The notes below the pieces were generated by a model. That model was given only the letters and a program-made list of their open reading frames with translations. It was not told where the DNA came from and did not search any database. A program made the position numbers and the translations under genes. Of a DNA stretch of 54,378 nt, positions 30,388 through 39,521 are shown one piece after another (positions within the stretch are counted from its first letter, which is position 1; every line of letters starts with the position of its first letter). Source of the stretch: Bdellovibrionales bacterium (GTDB lineage: Bacteria > Bdellovibrionota > Bdellovibrionia > Bdellovibrionales > UBA1609); contig SKYF01000118.1 of assembly GCA_007128005.1 (NCBI GenBank), forward strand, positions 1 through 54,378, read 5' to 3'.

Positions 30388-32182
30388 CGTCTTCAAAGCC
30401 GGTCAGTCGCAGATCATCTCGACGCTCACCTGAAGAATCATAAAATACAATAAACGGCAGTCCCAGCACATTGTATTTGCTCTGAAGCTGCCGAAACTCC
30501 TCACTGGTCTGCGTGGCATCAAACTTAAACAGTGCAAAATCTTGGGCCAGTTTTTGCACTTCAGGAGCAGAAAAGGTGTGACGCTCCAGTTCCTTGCAGG
30601 CTGCGCACCAATCTGCATCGAAGTCCAAAATCACAGGGCGTCCCATACTCAGGGCTTGATTCAAATCCTGTTCTGAGTAGGGCTGCCAGTCCAAACGGGC
30701 AAAGCTTGGTTCTGAAGACCGGAGTAATTCGCCTCCAAGGCGCCCATTGACAGCAGAAAGTCCCCAATGAGGAAAAAAAGCCTGAATCAACAGTCCAAGG
30801 CCGATAAAGAAGCTGGCCAGCAGCAGCCCTTTGCGAATCTGTAAAAGGGGGGTGGCCAGATCCCTATTGGGAGAAAAAGCTCCAAAAGCACTGCTAATTA
30901 AAATAATTGCTAGTCCCGCTAAAAAGTTCCAGACCGCAGCTCCTGTGATCGGCTCAATGAAATAGAGGGCAATGGCAATCATAGTTGTGCCAAAAACAAA
31001 TTTGATTCCATTCATCCAGGGGCCAGATTTGGGGAGGTAGGCCAGTAGTTGGCTAAAAGTACCCAGGATAAGAAACAAGACGCCCATCCCTAGGGCAAAG
31101 GTAAACATGAGGAAAAAGCCTAAAAATAAGTTCTGAGTTTGAGCAATGTAGGCGAGAACGGCAATCAAGACAGGGCCCACGCAGGGGCTGGCGACAACTC
31201 CTGCAACCAGGCCCGCAAAAAAAGCAGAGAGCCTGCCGCGATAGGGTGACTTGCCAATGTTCAGTCTAGAGGTGACAAAAGCCGGAGCCCGGACCTCAAA
31301 TAGTCCGTACATACTCAGAGCCATAATTACAAATACAATAGCCAGAGGGTAGACGACATAGGGGTGGCCCAGCAGTGCACCAAATAGACTTCCCGTTGAG
31401 GCTGCGGCCACGCCCAGAAGGGCGTAAGTCAGGGCGATTCCAAAAACATAGACAAGGCTTGTGACAAAACCTGCCCAATGTCCCCTTTGATTGGCAGTTG
31501 AGCCAAGAACGGCCAGGGTGATGGGGATCATGGGGAAGACACAAGGAGTGAGGCTGGTCAGCAGGCCCGCAAAAAAAACCAAAGCAAAGACCAACCACCA
31601 GCCCTGCTCCAGTTGTCGGGAAAAGGCCTGTGGATCTGTTATCTGCTGCCACCAAGAACCTCGAGAGGCTCTTGGTGGTAAAATCACTTGGCCATCGCTG
31701 CCCAGGCTAGCGACCACAAGGGGAACAAGAATTGTTTCGGTCTTTGGGAAAAGGCAATAGGCAGCTGTGCAGGCCTGATAGGTCAGGGCCACTTGGGCCA
31801 TATACTCCCCAGGGCTTATAGAATCAGACAGGGTGATACTGGCCTCCAAAAGGGCCTGCCCCTTGACTCCCAGTCGCTGCCTTTTTGAAAAGTGATCATA
31901 GAAATCAATAACTGGATCAATGTCCCAGCTGTCGAGCTCAAGACCCAGTGGATAGGTGATCTCAAGGGCAAAAACCTCCCTGTAAGCATAATGAGGAGGG
32001 TCGAGATCTAGGTCGAGCTGAAGGCTGAGAGTTTGTCCCGGGAGTGCGGGACTGGGTAAAAATTGTCCAGAAAAATTCAAGGGGTTTTCATTGATCTCCA
32101 CCCCCTGTGGGCCCTGCTCAGCTTGGGCTGAAAGAACCAGCAGCAAGGCCCCAAGAGTGAGCCAAAGCAAGGGTTTGTGCAT
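30341..32182 (-). CDS. dsbD: thiol:disulfide interchange protein DsbD
   Basis: Inner-membrane electron conduit that passes reducing power from cytoplasmic thioredoxin to periplasmic DsbC/DsbG or CcmG-type proteins. Order: signal peptide (LLLVLSAQA), N-terminal immunoglobulin-like domain with the reactive pair in TYQACTAAYCLFP, eight-helix domain with paired Cys in LTPCVFPM and SPCVGPVL, and a C-terminal thioredoxin domain with DADWCAACKELE. About 613 aa, normal length. Start is uncertain: ATG 32182 gives a normal signal peptide; ATG 32194 and TTG 32233 (AGAGG 6 nt upstream) are possible. Confidence 0.94.
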   Translation of the reverse strand: MHKPLLWLTLGALLLVLSAQAEQGPQGVEINENPLNFSGQFLPSPALPGQTLSLQLDLDLDPPHYAYREVFALEITYPLGLELDSWDIDPVIDFYDHFSKRQRLGVKGQALLEASITLSDSISPGEYMAQVALTYQACTAAYCLFPKTETILVPLVVASLGSDGQVILPPRASRGSWWQQITDPQAFSRQLEQGWWLVFALVFFAGLLTSLTPCVFPMIPITLAVLGSTANQRGHWAGFVTSLVYVFGIALTYALLGVAAASTGSLFGALLGHPYVVYPLAIVFVIMALSMYGLFEVRAPAFVTSRLNIGKSPYRGRLSAFFAGLVAGVVASPCVGPVLIAVLAYIAQTQNLFLGFFLMFTFALGMGVLFLILGTFSQLLAYLPKSGPWMNGIKFVFGTTMIAIALYFIEPITGAAVWNFLAGLAIILISSAFGAFSPNRDLATPLLQIRKGLLLASFFIGLGLLIQAFFPHWGLSAVNGRLGGELLRSSEPSFARLDWQPYSEQDLNQALSMGRPVILDFDADWCAACKELERHTFSAPEVQKLAQDFALFKFDATQTSEEFRQLQSKYNVLGLPFIVFYDSSGERRDDLRLTGFEDARAFAERMRRALSSE

Positions 32183-32275
32183 GAAGGTGAACATCCCCTT
32201 CAGTCTAGCATGACTAAAGCCCTGGGGAAACAAAGAAAGCCTCTGGACCTTTGGTGAGAATGAAGGGCTTTCGGC

Positions 32276-32319
32276 GGGAGAGCTCTTAACCTTTCTGCCT
32301 ACCTATCCGAAGAGCTCCC
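32276..32319 (+). promoter_or_regulatory. motAB promoter region: weak FliA-like site inside an inverted repeat
   Basis: TAAC-N15-TCCGAAGA (32287-32313) has FliA spacing but is degenerate. It is flanked by GGGAGAGCTCTT (32276-32287) and AAGAGCTCCC (32310-32319), which are inverted copies differing by two bases. The arms overlap both promoter elements, so a bound dimer would block them. Confidence 0.4.
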
Positions 32320-32335
32320 TGAGAGGTGAAGCCAT

Positions 32336-33199
32336 ATGGGATTTATAGGTGGAATCATTGTTTTTTTATGTGTGTTTGGGGGCTATGTTCTAGCCGGTGG
32401 ACACTTGCATGTGATCTGGCAGCCCTTTGAGGTGTTAATTATTGGTGGAGCGGCTGTGGGGGGCTTTATCATTGCCAACCCCATGGGCACTCTAAAAATG
32501 GCGATCTCCAAATCTCTTCATGCTCTGATAGGCTCTGGCACAATCAGCAAAAAGGACTATCTCGAGCTTTTGCAGATGCTCTTTCAACTCTTTCAAGTGG
32601 CCAGAAAAGATGGTCCCCAAGCCATTGAAAAGCACATTGAAGAGCCCAATTCATCTGAGATCTTCAAAGCCTATCCATCTTTCCTTAAAAACCATCATGC
32701 CGTGGAATTTCTCTGCGATACAATGAAGATCACCCTGTCTGCAGATCTGTCGCAGTATGATGTGGATGATCTCTTGGATCAAGACATCAAGTCGGCCCAC
32801 GAGGAAGAGCATGCTGCCCAGCACGCCATCCAGTCTGTTGCCGATGCTCTTCCAGGACTGGGAATTGTGGCTGCGGTTTTGGGGATTGTGCACACCATGG
32901 ACTACTTGACAGAAGGGGTGGAGAAGATTGGCTCCTTGGTGGCGATCGCTCTGGTGGGAACTTTTCTGGGGGTTTTTGCCTGTTATGGTTTTGTAGGCCC
33001 CCTGGCGACTAAAATGAAAAACGATATGGACAGCGAGGGGCGTTATTTGAGCGTGATCAAGGCGGCAATGGTGGCCTTGCAAAAGGGAGCTCCTCCTTTA
33101 GTGTGTGTGGAGTTTGCAAGACGGACCATCTATCCCACGGAGCGCCCCACTTTTGATGAGATGGACACCGCTACAAAAGAGGGCAAGAAAGCCGCTTAG
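32336..33199 (+). CDS. motA: flagellar motor stator protein MotA
   Basis: Inner-membrane stator subunit, 287 aa, four membrane helices. Conserved features: the cytoplasmic charged loop ARKDGPQAIEKHIEEP that contacts FliG, and the channel region ADALPGLGIVAAVLGIVHTM with Pro173, the same number as the key E. coli Pro. The protein is of the H+-type MotA class. ATG 32336 follows GAGAGGTGAAGCC. motB follows 17 nt later. Confidence 0.95.
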   Translation: MGFIGGIIVFLCVFGGYVLAGGHLHVIWQPFEVLIIGGAAVGGFIIANPMGTLKMAISKSLHALIGSGTISKKDYLELLQMLFQLFQVARKDGPQAIEKHIEEPNSSEIFKAYPSFLKNHHAVEFLCDTMKITLSADLSQYDVDDLLDQDIKSAHEEEHAAQHAIQSVADALPGLGIVAAVLGIVHTMDYLTEGVEKIGSLVAIALVGTFLGVFACYGFVGPLATKMKNDMDSEGRYLSVIKAAMVALQKGAPPLVCVEFARRTIYPTERPTFDEMDTATKEGKKAA

Positions 33200-33216
33200 G
33201 ATAAGGGAGACAGACA

Positions 33217-34077
33217 GTGGCCGAGAGGGAACCAGTCATAGTCATCAAAAAAATCAATGTGCAGGCCGCAGGAGCCCATGGAGGGTCCTGGAAGGTGGCC
33301 TTTGCCGACTTTATGACAGCCCTGATGGCTTTTTTTCTGGTGATGTGGCTTATTGGGCAGTCGGATGAGGTCAAGGAAAATGTGTCGGACTACTTTTCAA
33401 CTCCCAGTGTGATTGAGTATTACTTTGCCAACTATGGAGTCGAGCTGACCTTGGAGAAAATGTTTTTGGACTTGATCAATGAGCCGCTCAAATTTTTCCA
33501 GTCTTTCATTCGACCGATTGATTCCATGCCCGACTTTATGGCCATGGGCTCAAAGAGGATCGTAATGCAGCATTTGGCCAACGAGCTGGAAGACAAGGCC
33601 ACCAATGTCGAGGTGCATTCCGATGAGATGAGCTTTGAAATTCCTGATCACTTTTTGTTTCAGAGAGGCTCGGCAATGACCACCAGTGACTTTGTCCATA
33701 TTATGCAGAAGGTTCAAGGAATTTTGGGGGGACTCAACGATTCTATTATTTATGTAGATTCAAAAATTTTACTCTCCTCGGTGGATGGTCAGCGATCCCG
33801 AGCCCAGGCAGTGGCAGAGGAGCGCATGGACCTGGTGTCAGAAAAAATTCGCTCACGTTTAGAGAACGACACAGTGGATATCTTTGCCCGTCCAGTGATT
33901 GAAGGGCGGGATACAGATGCTCAAGGCCGCCCCACCCAAGGCAGCATTCGCATCCGCGTAAAACAGAAGGAGTTGCGCTCCGATGGCAGAAAGCCCCGCC
34001 AGATGCGCCAAATCTTTGGTCGTCCTGTGGAGGGAGTCAATGCCTATGAAAACTTTGTGCGCCAATTGACACAGTAG
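33217..34077 (+). CDS. motB: flagellar motor stator protein MotB with degenerate peptidoglycan-binding domain
   Basis: A 286-aa stator subunit. The single membrane helix carries the proton-binding Asp31 in FADFMTALMAFFLVMWL. A plug/linker region follows, then an OmpA-like domain (about 140-270). Where most MotB proteins have a GHTD motif, this one reads IIYVDSKILLSSVDGQRSRAQAV; only the RxRA part is kept. A GTG start has AAGGGAG about 8 nt upstream. Confidence 0.93.
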   Translation: MAEREPVIVIKKINVQAAGAHGGSWKVAFADFMTALMAFFLVMWLIGQSDEVKENVSDYFSTPSVIEYYFANYGVELTLEKMFLDLINEPLKFFQSFIRPIDSMPDFMAMGSKRIVMQHLANELEDKATNVEVHSDEMSFEIPDHFLFQRGSAMTTSDFVHIMQKVQGILGGLNDSIIYVDSKILLSSVDGQRSRAQAVAEERMDLVSEKIRSRLENDTVDIFARPVIEGRDTDAQGRPTQGSIRIRVKQKELRSDGRKPRQMRQIFGRPVEGVNAYENFVRQLTQ

Positions 34078-34101
34078 CCACCTTCAGTCAATCTCCCCTT
34101 C

Positions 34102-34962
34102 ATGTCAGAACAAAAGCAGGGCCAATGGGCTTTAGACACTCCTTGGAAAGACTGCAGTTTTGTGGCCTTTGACTTGGAGACTTCAGGCAAGTATCCTTTG
34201 GAGGCAGAAGTCTGTGAGATGGCTGCTGTGAAGTGGGCATCCGGCCAGATAGTGGACCGCTGGCAGACTTTGATTCGCCCCCGCAAAATCATGTCCGATG
34301 AGGTCATTGCGATTCATCATATTACCAATGAAATGGTGGCTGAGGCTCCGCCGATTGAGGACCAACTGGGCGGCTTTTTGGAGTTTATGGCCGACTCCGT
34401 AGGGATTGCCCACCATGCCCCCTTTGATATGGGTTTTTTGATGGTGGACATCGAGAGGTTGGGGCTGCCCCCTCCCATCTCTCCGGTTTTGTGCACCAGC
34501 CTGTTGTCTCGCCGCTTGATCCCCGAAAGTGGCAACCACCGGCTAGGCACTCTCACCCGCCTTCTGGGTCTGCCCGAGGGGCAAAGCCATCGCGCCCTCT
34601 ATGATGCGGAGACCTGCCTGGCTGTGGCCCTTGAGTGTTTTACGAGGCTGGGTGAGGCGGCCAGCTTAGATAAAATTATCCAAGTCCAGGAGGTGAAGTT
34701 GAACTGGAGGGACTATTCGGTGCAGAGTCTGTCCGGGCGTCCTGGCTTTCAGCATCTCATCTCAGCCACTCAGTCCGGGCAGAAGGTGGATCTCACCTAC
34801 GCTGGAGGCTCAAGGCCGGGCAAGAGCCGCCGAGTTCTGCCGATCGGTCTCGTGCGCAACCCTCGTGGCGACTTTTTAGTGGCCTGTGAGGAAGGGCAGC
34901 AGCAGAGCAAGAGGTATCTTCTGGATAAGATTCAGGCGGTCAGCCTCAGTTCTTCAGATTAG
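34102..34962 (+). CDS. DnaQ-type 3'-5' exonuclease fused to a WYL-like domain
   Basis: A 286-aa protein. Residues about 18-190 form a DEDDh exonuclease: ExoI FDLETSG (Asp24, Glu26), ExoII AHHAPFDMGF, ExoIII HRALYDAETC. Residues about 216-283 (FQHLISATQSGQKVDLTY, RRVLPIGLVRNPRGDFLVACE, KRYLLDKIQAV) follow the strand pattern and conserved Arg/Pro of WYL domains, which usually sense ligands or nucleic acid in transcription factors. The eponymous WYL triplet is DFL here. The exonuclease half is similar to DNA polymerase III epsilon. The fusion is read directly from the sequence; the WYL assignment is by pattern. Confidence 0.85.
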   Translation: MSEQKQGQWALDTPWKDCSFVAFDLETSGKYPLEAEVCEMAAVKWASGQIVDRWQTLIRPRKIMSDEVIAIHHITNEMVAEAPPIEDQLGGFLEFMADSVGIAHHAPFDMGFLMVDIERLGLPPPISPVLCTSLLSRRLIPESGNHRLGTLTRLLGLPEGQSHRALYDAETCLAVALECFTRLGEAASLDKIIQVQEVKLNWRDYSVQSLSGRPGFQHLISATQSGQKVDLTYAGGSRPGKSRRVLPIGLVRNPRGDFLVACEEGQQQSKRYLLDKIQAVSLSSSD

Positions 34963-35023
34963 GAGGCCGTTTCAATTTTGGGCTTGGCGGACAAAGGGGC
35001 GGCGTGTTAAGGGTTTGGGCCTT

Positions 35024-36064
35024 ATGAAGCCGAGTTTTTTTGAATTCACACTGGACGAGCTCAAAGGCCATTTACAGAGTCTTGGCAAAGAGGGCTTTCG
35101 CTCCCAGCAGCTCTTTCGCTGGGTCTATCAGATGAGGGTCAGTGATTTCTCCCAGATGACCAACCTGTCCAAGGACTTTCGTAGGGAGTTGCCTGAGATG
35201 TTAGACCTCAGTGTGCCTCGAGTTTTGACAGAGGCCAAGAGTCTTGATGGCACGCGAAAGTTCTTATTTGATGTGGGCGAGGGGCAGAGTGTGGAGTCCG
35301 TACTGATTCCCTCTAAAGACCGCTTGACCCTTTGTGTGTCCTCTGAGGTGGGCTGCAATATGGCCTGCAAGTTCTGTTACACGGCCAAGCAAAAACTCAA
35401 GCGCAGACTCTCTGCGGGTGAAATCGTCGGGCAGTTTTTGGCCGTGGCAGACCGCCTTCCCGAGGGGCAAAGAATTACCAACATTGTCTTTATGGGAATG
35501 GGCGAGCCCCTGGACAATCCGGATGCAGTCTTTAAGTCAGTAGAGATCCTGCACAGCCCTTGGGGTGTGGGCTTCTCCAAGCGAAAGGTCACGGTGTCGA
35601 CCTCTGGGATTGTGCCCCTGATTCCCAGAGTGACTGAGGCGGGAGTCAGGTTGGCGGTGAGTCTGAATGGGGTCAATGATGATGTGCGCAGCCGGATTAT
35701 GCCCATCAACAAGCGTTGGCCCATTGCTGAACTGATGAAGGCCTGTCGTCAGCACACGGAGGAGTCTGGGGACAGAGTGACTTTTGAATATGTGTTGCTC
35801 AAGGATGTGACAGACTCCTTGGAGGATGCCAGGGCTCTTTATCGCCTCACTCGCAGTGTTCCCTGTAAAATCAATATTATCCCCTTTAACGAGCACCCCA
35901 ATTCGGGCTTTCATCGGCCCAGCGAGGCCCGCATCGAGCGCTTTCAAGAGGAGCTGATGCGACTGGGCGCTCATGTTTTACGGCGAAAAACCATGGGCCG
36001 AGATATTTACGCAGCCTGTGGGCAGTTGACAACGGCGGCCAATCCGGCACCAATAGCTCTTTAA
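35024..36064 (+). CDS. rlmN: dual-specificity RNA methyltransferase RlmN
   Basis: Radical-SAM enzyme that makes 2-methyladenosine at A2503 of 23S rRNA and A37 of some tRNAs. The 346-aa protein has the CxxxCxxC cluster in GCNMACKFCYT (Cys111, 115, 118), the N-terminal four-helix region (FTLDELKGHLQSLGKEGFRSQQ) and the second catalytic Cys near the end (DIYAACGQL). ATG 35024 is chosen because the family begins with this region; in-frame starts further upstream overlap the exonuclease gene. Confidence 0.96.
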   Translation: MKPSFFEFTLDELKGHLQSLGKEGFRSQQLFRWVYQMRVSDFSQMTNLSKDFRRELPEMLDLSVPRVLTEAKSLDGTRKFLFDVGEGQSVESVLIPSKDRLTLCVSSEVGCNMACKFCYTAKQKLKRRLSAGEIVGQFLAVADRLPEGQRITNIVFMGMGEPLDNPDAVFKSVEILHSPWGVGFSKRKVTVSTSGIVPLIPRVTEAGVRLAVSLNGVNDDVRSRIMPINKRWPIAELMKACRQHTEESGDRVTFEYVLLKDVTDSLEDARALYRLTRSVPCKINIIPFNEHPNSGFHRPSEARIERFQEELMRLGAHVLRRKTMGRDIYAACGQLTTAANPAPIAL

Positions 36065-36077
36065 CAGGGAGATAGTC

Positions 36078-36980
36078 ATGTCAGATATACTTGTGGTTGG
36101 AAGTGTGGCCTATGATAGCATTGCAACGCCTCTTGGAGAGGTCGACAGGACCTTAGGGGGTTCAGCCAATTACTTTTCTCTGGTGGCCTCTTTGTTCTCC
36201 CCAGTTAAGGTGGTGGGAGTCGTAGGTGAGGATTATGAAGACAGAGACCTAGAGCTGTTGCGCACGCGCTCGGTGGACCTGGAGGGCTTAAAGAGGGTTG
36301 TGGGTAAGACCTTTCACTGGCAGGGTCGCTATGAAGCCGATATGAATGAGGCCATCACTTTAAAAACCGAACTCAATGTGTTTAAGGATTTTAACCCCAC
36401 TCTGCCTAAGACCTATTCGAACTCCAAATATGTGTTTTTAGCAAATATAGATCCTGAGCTTCAGATTAAAGTTCTAGATCAGGTCAGTGAACCTCGTCTG
36501 GTTGGGGCGGACACGATGAACTTTTGGATTGACTCTAAGAGGCCTCAGCTGCTGGAACTGCTCAAGCGCATTGATGTTCTGTTGATCAATGAGGCCGAGG
36601 CCAGGCAACTGACGGGGCAATGGAATATTGTGCAGTCGGTAAAAACTTTGACTGAGTGGGGGCCTAAGGCTGTTGTGGTTAAACGGGGGGAGTATGGCTT
36701 TGTCCTCTTTAGTGAGGGCCGTCATTTTATTTTACCAGCTTTTCCGGTGGCCGAGGTCAAAGATCCAACTGGGGCAGGGGATAGCTTTGCTGGAGGATTT
36801 TTTGGCTATCTGTCACGAGTAGACAAGGGGTTGAGTTGGCCCGATCTAAAGCAGGCCTGTATGAATGGCTGTTTGCTGGCCTCCTTTACAGTCGAAGATT
36901 TTGGCTTGTCCGCTCTCAGGGGTCTAAAATGGCCTGCTATTGAGGGGCGCAGAGCTCAATATGAGGAAGTCATTCGCTAA
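36078..36980 (+). CDS. PfkB-family carbohydrate/nucleoside kinase
   Basis: Ribokinase-fold kinase, 300 aa. First motif LGGSANYFSLVASLF, second motif DPTGAGDSFAGGFFGYL with the catalytic Asp. Phosphoryl transfer from ATP to a sugar or nucleoside is expected; the substrate cannot be told from sequence. GGGAGATAGTC precedes the ATG, 13 nt after rlmN. Confidence 0.9.
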   Translation: MSDILVVGSVAYDSIATPLGEVDRTLGGSANYFSLVASLFSPVKVVGVVGEDYEDRDLELLRTRSVDLEGLKRVVGKTFHWQGRYEADMNEAITLKTELNVFKDFNPTLPKTYSNSKYVFLANIDPELQIKVLDQVSEPRLVGADTMNFWIDSKRPQLLELLKRIDVLLINEAEARQLTGQWNIVQSVKTLTEWGPKAVVVKRGEYGFVLFSEGRHFILPAFPVAEVKDPTGAGDSFAGGFFGYLSRVDKGLSWPDLKQACMNGCLLASFTVEDFGLSALRGLKWPAIEGRRAQYEEVIR

Positions 36981-36981
36981 G

Positions 36982-37030
36982 GCTCCTAGGGACCTTTGTC
37001 GACCCAAGGAGCTAAACTTTAACTCCTTTT
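36982..37030 (+). terminator. terminator-like hairpins after the PfkB gene
   Basis: GCTCCTAGGG / CCCAAGGAGC (36982-37012, 9 bp with an A/A mismatch) and the overlapping AAGGAG / CTCCTT followed by TT (37006-37030) are mutually exclusive stems. The weak T run makes termination uncertain. Confidence 0.4.
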
Positions 37031-37118
37031 GGGTTCCAAGCTGGACCTAAGTCTCAAAAAAGGCTGATTTTGCTGCTGGGCTTTATCGTTTTTCCAGATT
37101 TTCCGATGGTTTAACTGG

Positions 37119-38174
37119 ATGACTGGAAAAAAAGGCAGAGCCTTAGCCCACGAGCTTATGGATTCTCTTTTGGACGAAGACCAAGAGTTGGATCTCGAAG
37201 TTGATAGCGAAGGGGCTATGGACTCAGAACATTCTAAGACTTCAACAGCTCAGAGTTTAACTGAGCCTGTGGACTCTATTGCCGATGCCCAAGCCAATGA
37301 AGCGGAGGACGATTCCAATTTTGACTTCAGTGCGGTGGCCTCAGATGTTCATGAGAATGACTCAGATGAAGGCTCTAGAACCATTAGGATCAGTTCAGCA
37401 GAGGGAGGGCTGTCCACAGCACCACAAAAACCGCCGGTGCCCCAGTCTTCTCCCCTTGAACCGGATAAAACAGAAGTCATTCAGTTTACCGGAGGTGCAG
37501 CTCCGGACATTGAAGATAAGGTGAGAGCCTCAGTTGGCAGGTTTGCAGGTCTGTCTAGCGGGGGTCGAGTGAGCCCAGTAGATGCAAGTCTAGCTCAATC
37601 AGAGAACCTACGTCTAGCTCAGCAGAGGATTTTGGATCTAGAGCAGGAGCTGGAGCGATTGAGGACTGAGAATGAGGAATTGGCAGCAGCGGGTGAGACA
37701 TTTCGTCGAAGGGCGGATGAACTGTCCTCGCGAGAGCAAATATTAGAGCGCAAAGTGGAAGAACAGCTGAGTCAGATGAAGGATGAAAAAGAGGTTTTGT
37801 TGAAGTCCATGCAAGACAAGGATGCCCAGCTGCGGGGTCTAAAAAGAAAGCTCGAGGAGATGGAAGCTCGGCTTTCAACAAACATCCAGAAGATTCGCGT
37901 GCGAGAGCGGGAATTGGAAAATCGTTTGGAGTTGGTTCGCATGGAAGGTGCGACTTTGGTTCGCAGTAAAGATGAGATGATTTTGGACTTGAAACGACAA
38001 ATTGATCAACTCAATCAAGAATTGGAAAATTATCGCAATAAGGGGCAGGAGCTTCATCAGCAGATTGGTGAGAAGCAGGAGACTTTAAAGAGAACAGTGA
38101 AAACCTTAAGGCTGGCTTTGTCACTTCTCGAAGAGAGTGACCAAGTCAGTGAGATCTTGAAGAAGGCAAAGTGA
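37119..38174 (+). CDS. acidic coiled-coil protein of unknown function
   Basis: A 351-aa cytoplasmic protein in two parts: an acidic, low-complexity N-terminal half (about 15-150, DEDQELDLEVDSEG and similar), then a long continuous coiled coil (about 155-345, LEQELERLRTENEELAAAG, ELENRLELVRMEG). Such proteins act as scaffolds or spacers, for example at cell poles; that is only an analogy. There is no clear ribosome site at the ATG. It overlaps the GGDEF gene, which suggests functional coupling. Confidence 0.75.
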   Translation: MTGKKGRALAHELMDSLLDEDQELDLEVDSEGAMDSEHSKTSTAQSLTEPVDSIADAQANEAEDDSNFDFSAVASDVHENDSDEGSRTIRISSAEGGLSTAPQKPPVPQSSPLEPDKTEVIQFTGGAAPDIEDKVRASVGRFAGLSSGGRVSPVDASLAQSENLRLAQQRILDLEQELERLRTENEELAAAGETFRRRADELSSREQILERKVEEQLSQMKDEKEVLLKSMQDKDAQLRGLKRKLEEMEARLSTNIQKIRVRERELENRLELVRMEGATLVRSKDEMILDLKRQIDQLNQELENYRNKGQELHQQIGEKQETLKRTVKTLRLALSLLEESDQVSEILKKAK

Positions 38175-39496
38175 TGATGATGGCAAAGGTGTTGGTGCTA
38201 GGAGATTCAACAAAACTTTCTCAAAGCGTCAGGTCCTGCCTGTTGGCCGAGGGCCTTGCTGTTGTTAGCGACTCAAGTGAGCCCATTGATTTGGTTGTCT
38301 ACCTGGAGTCGGAGGGCAAGGAGGGGTGGCGGAAATTACAGAATTTAATGGCTCAACACCCCTGGCTGCCTCAAATATACCTGATTAAAAAGACCCACTT
38401 TAGCTTTAATTGGATTCCTCATTCTGAGCTGAGTTTGTGGCTTCATCCCACCCAGGGACAAGCAGAGCTCACTCATTGGGTAAAAAGATTTATCGCCTTG
38501 GGACAGATGGCCAAACAGTCCATTCATCACCGCCCACTTATTGATAGTTTGAGTCTAGAGGAGGTCTTGGACAGACTATTGTTGAGCTTTGGCCAAAAAA
38601 TAAAATGCAGCAATGTTCACTGGGTTTCTCTGGAGCTCTGGGAGAGTTTAAAAAAGTCAGGGGATGAGGAACTTAAGATCATGGCCCATGCCTCTCAGCG
38701 TAGAAGCTGTTCTTGGAGGGCCGCTGTAGATCAGGATATAGCCAGAAACTTTGCCTTTTTGAGGCGTATGAGTCATTTAGTTTCCTTCTCTCAAGGCCTT
38801 AGTTCGCAGGAACAGTGGTTTGGAAATCACTTGGTTTTGTTTCCGCGAAAAAGAGAGGGTGGCGATCCTATGGGGTACTTTGTCTTTGAAGAGGTTGGGG
38901 AGTTCTACGATCAACAGATTCTCTCCAGGCAAGTCTTGCAGAGTATGGGCCTCTATCAACCCTATCTTGAATTTGCTCTTCAGCATTGGAGAGCCCTGTC
39001 CCAGACCTATCTGGATGACTTGACGGAGCTGCACAATCAGCGCTATCTGCCCATGGTCTTAGAGCAGGAGGTGTCCCGCGCGCGGCGTCAAGGTCAAAAT
39101 TTCTCAGTGTTATTTATGGATGTGGACTTCTTTAAGACAGTTAATGACACAAAAGGGCATTGGGTGGGCTCCCAATTGCTGGTTGAGATAGGGAGGCTGC
39201 TGAAGGCCTGTCTGCGCACCTGTGACTACGCCTTTCGCTATGGCGGCGATGAGTTCATTGTGGTACTTGTCAACACAGGGGCTCCGGAGGCTGAAGGAGT
39301 TGCTGAGCGAATTCGTGAGACAATAGAAAAAACTCACTTTTTGATCGAGGGCAATAAAGTGCAAGTGACAATGAGCATAGGATTGGCTTCCTACCCACAG
39401 CATGCTCAGAGCAAGGAGCAGTTGATAAAAATGGCCGATGAAGCCATGTACTATGGGAAAAACAAAAGTCGCAACATAGTCTATGTAGCCAGTTGA
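38174..39496 (+). CDS. diguanylate cyclase (GGDEF) with receiver-like N-terminus
   Basis: A 440-aa protein. Residues about 1-115 look like a receiver fold (KVLVLGDSTKLSQSVRSCLL, DLVVYLES) but lack the usual phospho-Asp context. The middle (about 130-270) is GAF-like. The GGDEF domain (about 275-438) has DDLTELHNQRYL, MDVDFFKTVND, YGGDEF and an upstream RTCD product-inhibition (I) site five residues before GGDEF. So it should make c-di-GMP with feedback control. ATG 38174 shares its A with the TGA of the coiled-coil gene. Confidence 0.92.
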   Translation: MMMAKVLVLGDSTKLSQSVRSCLLAEGLAVVSDSSEPIDLVVYLESEGKEGWRKLQNLMAQHPWLPQIYLIKKTHFSFNWIPHSELSLWLHPTQGQAELTHWVKRFIALGQMAKQSIHHRPLIDSLSLEEVLDRLLLSFGQKIKCSNVHWVSLELWESLKKSGDEELKIMAHASQRRSCSWRAAVDQDIARNFAFLRRMSHLVSFSQGLSSQEQWFGNHLVLFPRKREGGDPMGYFVFEEVGEFYDQQILSRQVLQSMGLYQPYLEFALQHWRALSQTYLDDLTELHNQRYLPMVLEQEVSRARRQGQNFSVLFMDVDFFKTVNDTKGHWVGSQLLVEIGRLLKACLRTCDYAFRYGGDEFIVVLVNTGAPEAEGVAERIRETIEKTHFLIEGNKVQVTMSIGLASYPQHAQSKEQLIKMADEAMYYGKNKSRNIVYVAS

Positions 39497-39521
39497 TTGA
39501 GCAGTGAGTCTTGGGAAGAGC

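Noticed and set aside
37077-37110. TTTA-N15-TTCCGATG upstream of the coiled-coil gene as a FliA promoter
   Set aside because: The -35 is wrong (TTTA for TAAA) and the -10 keeps only the CCGAT core.
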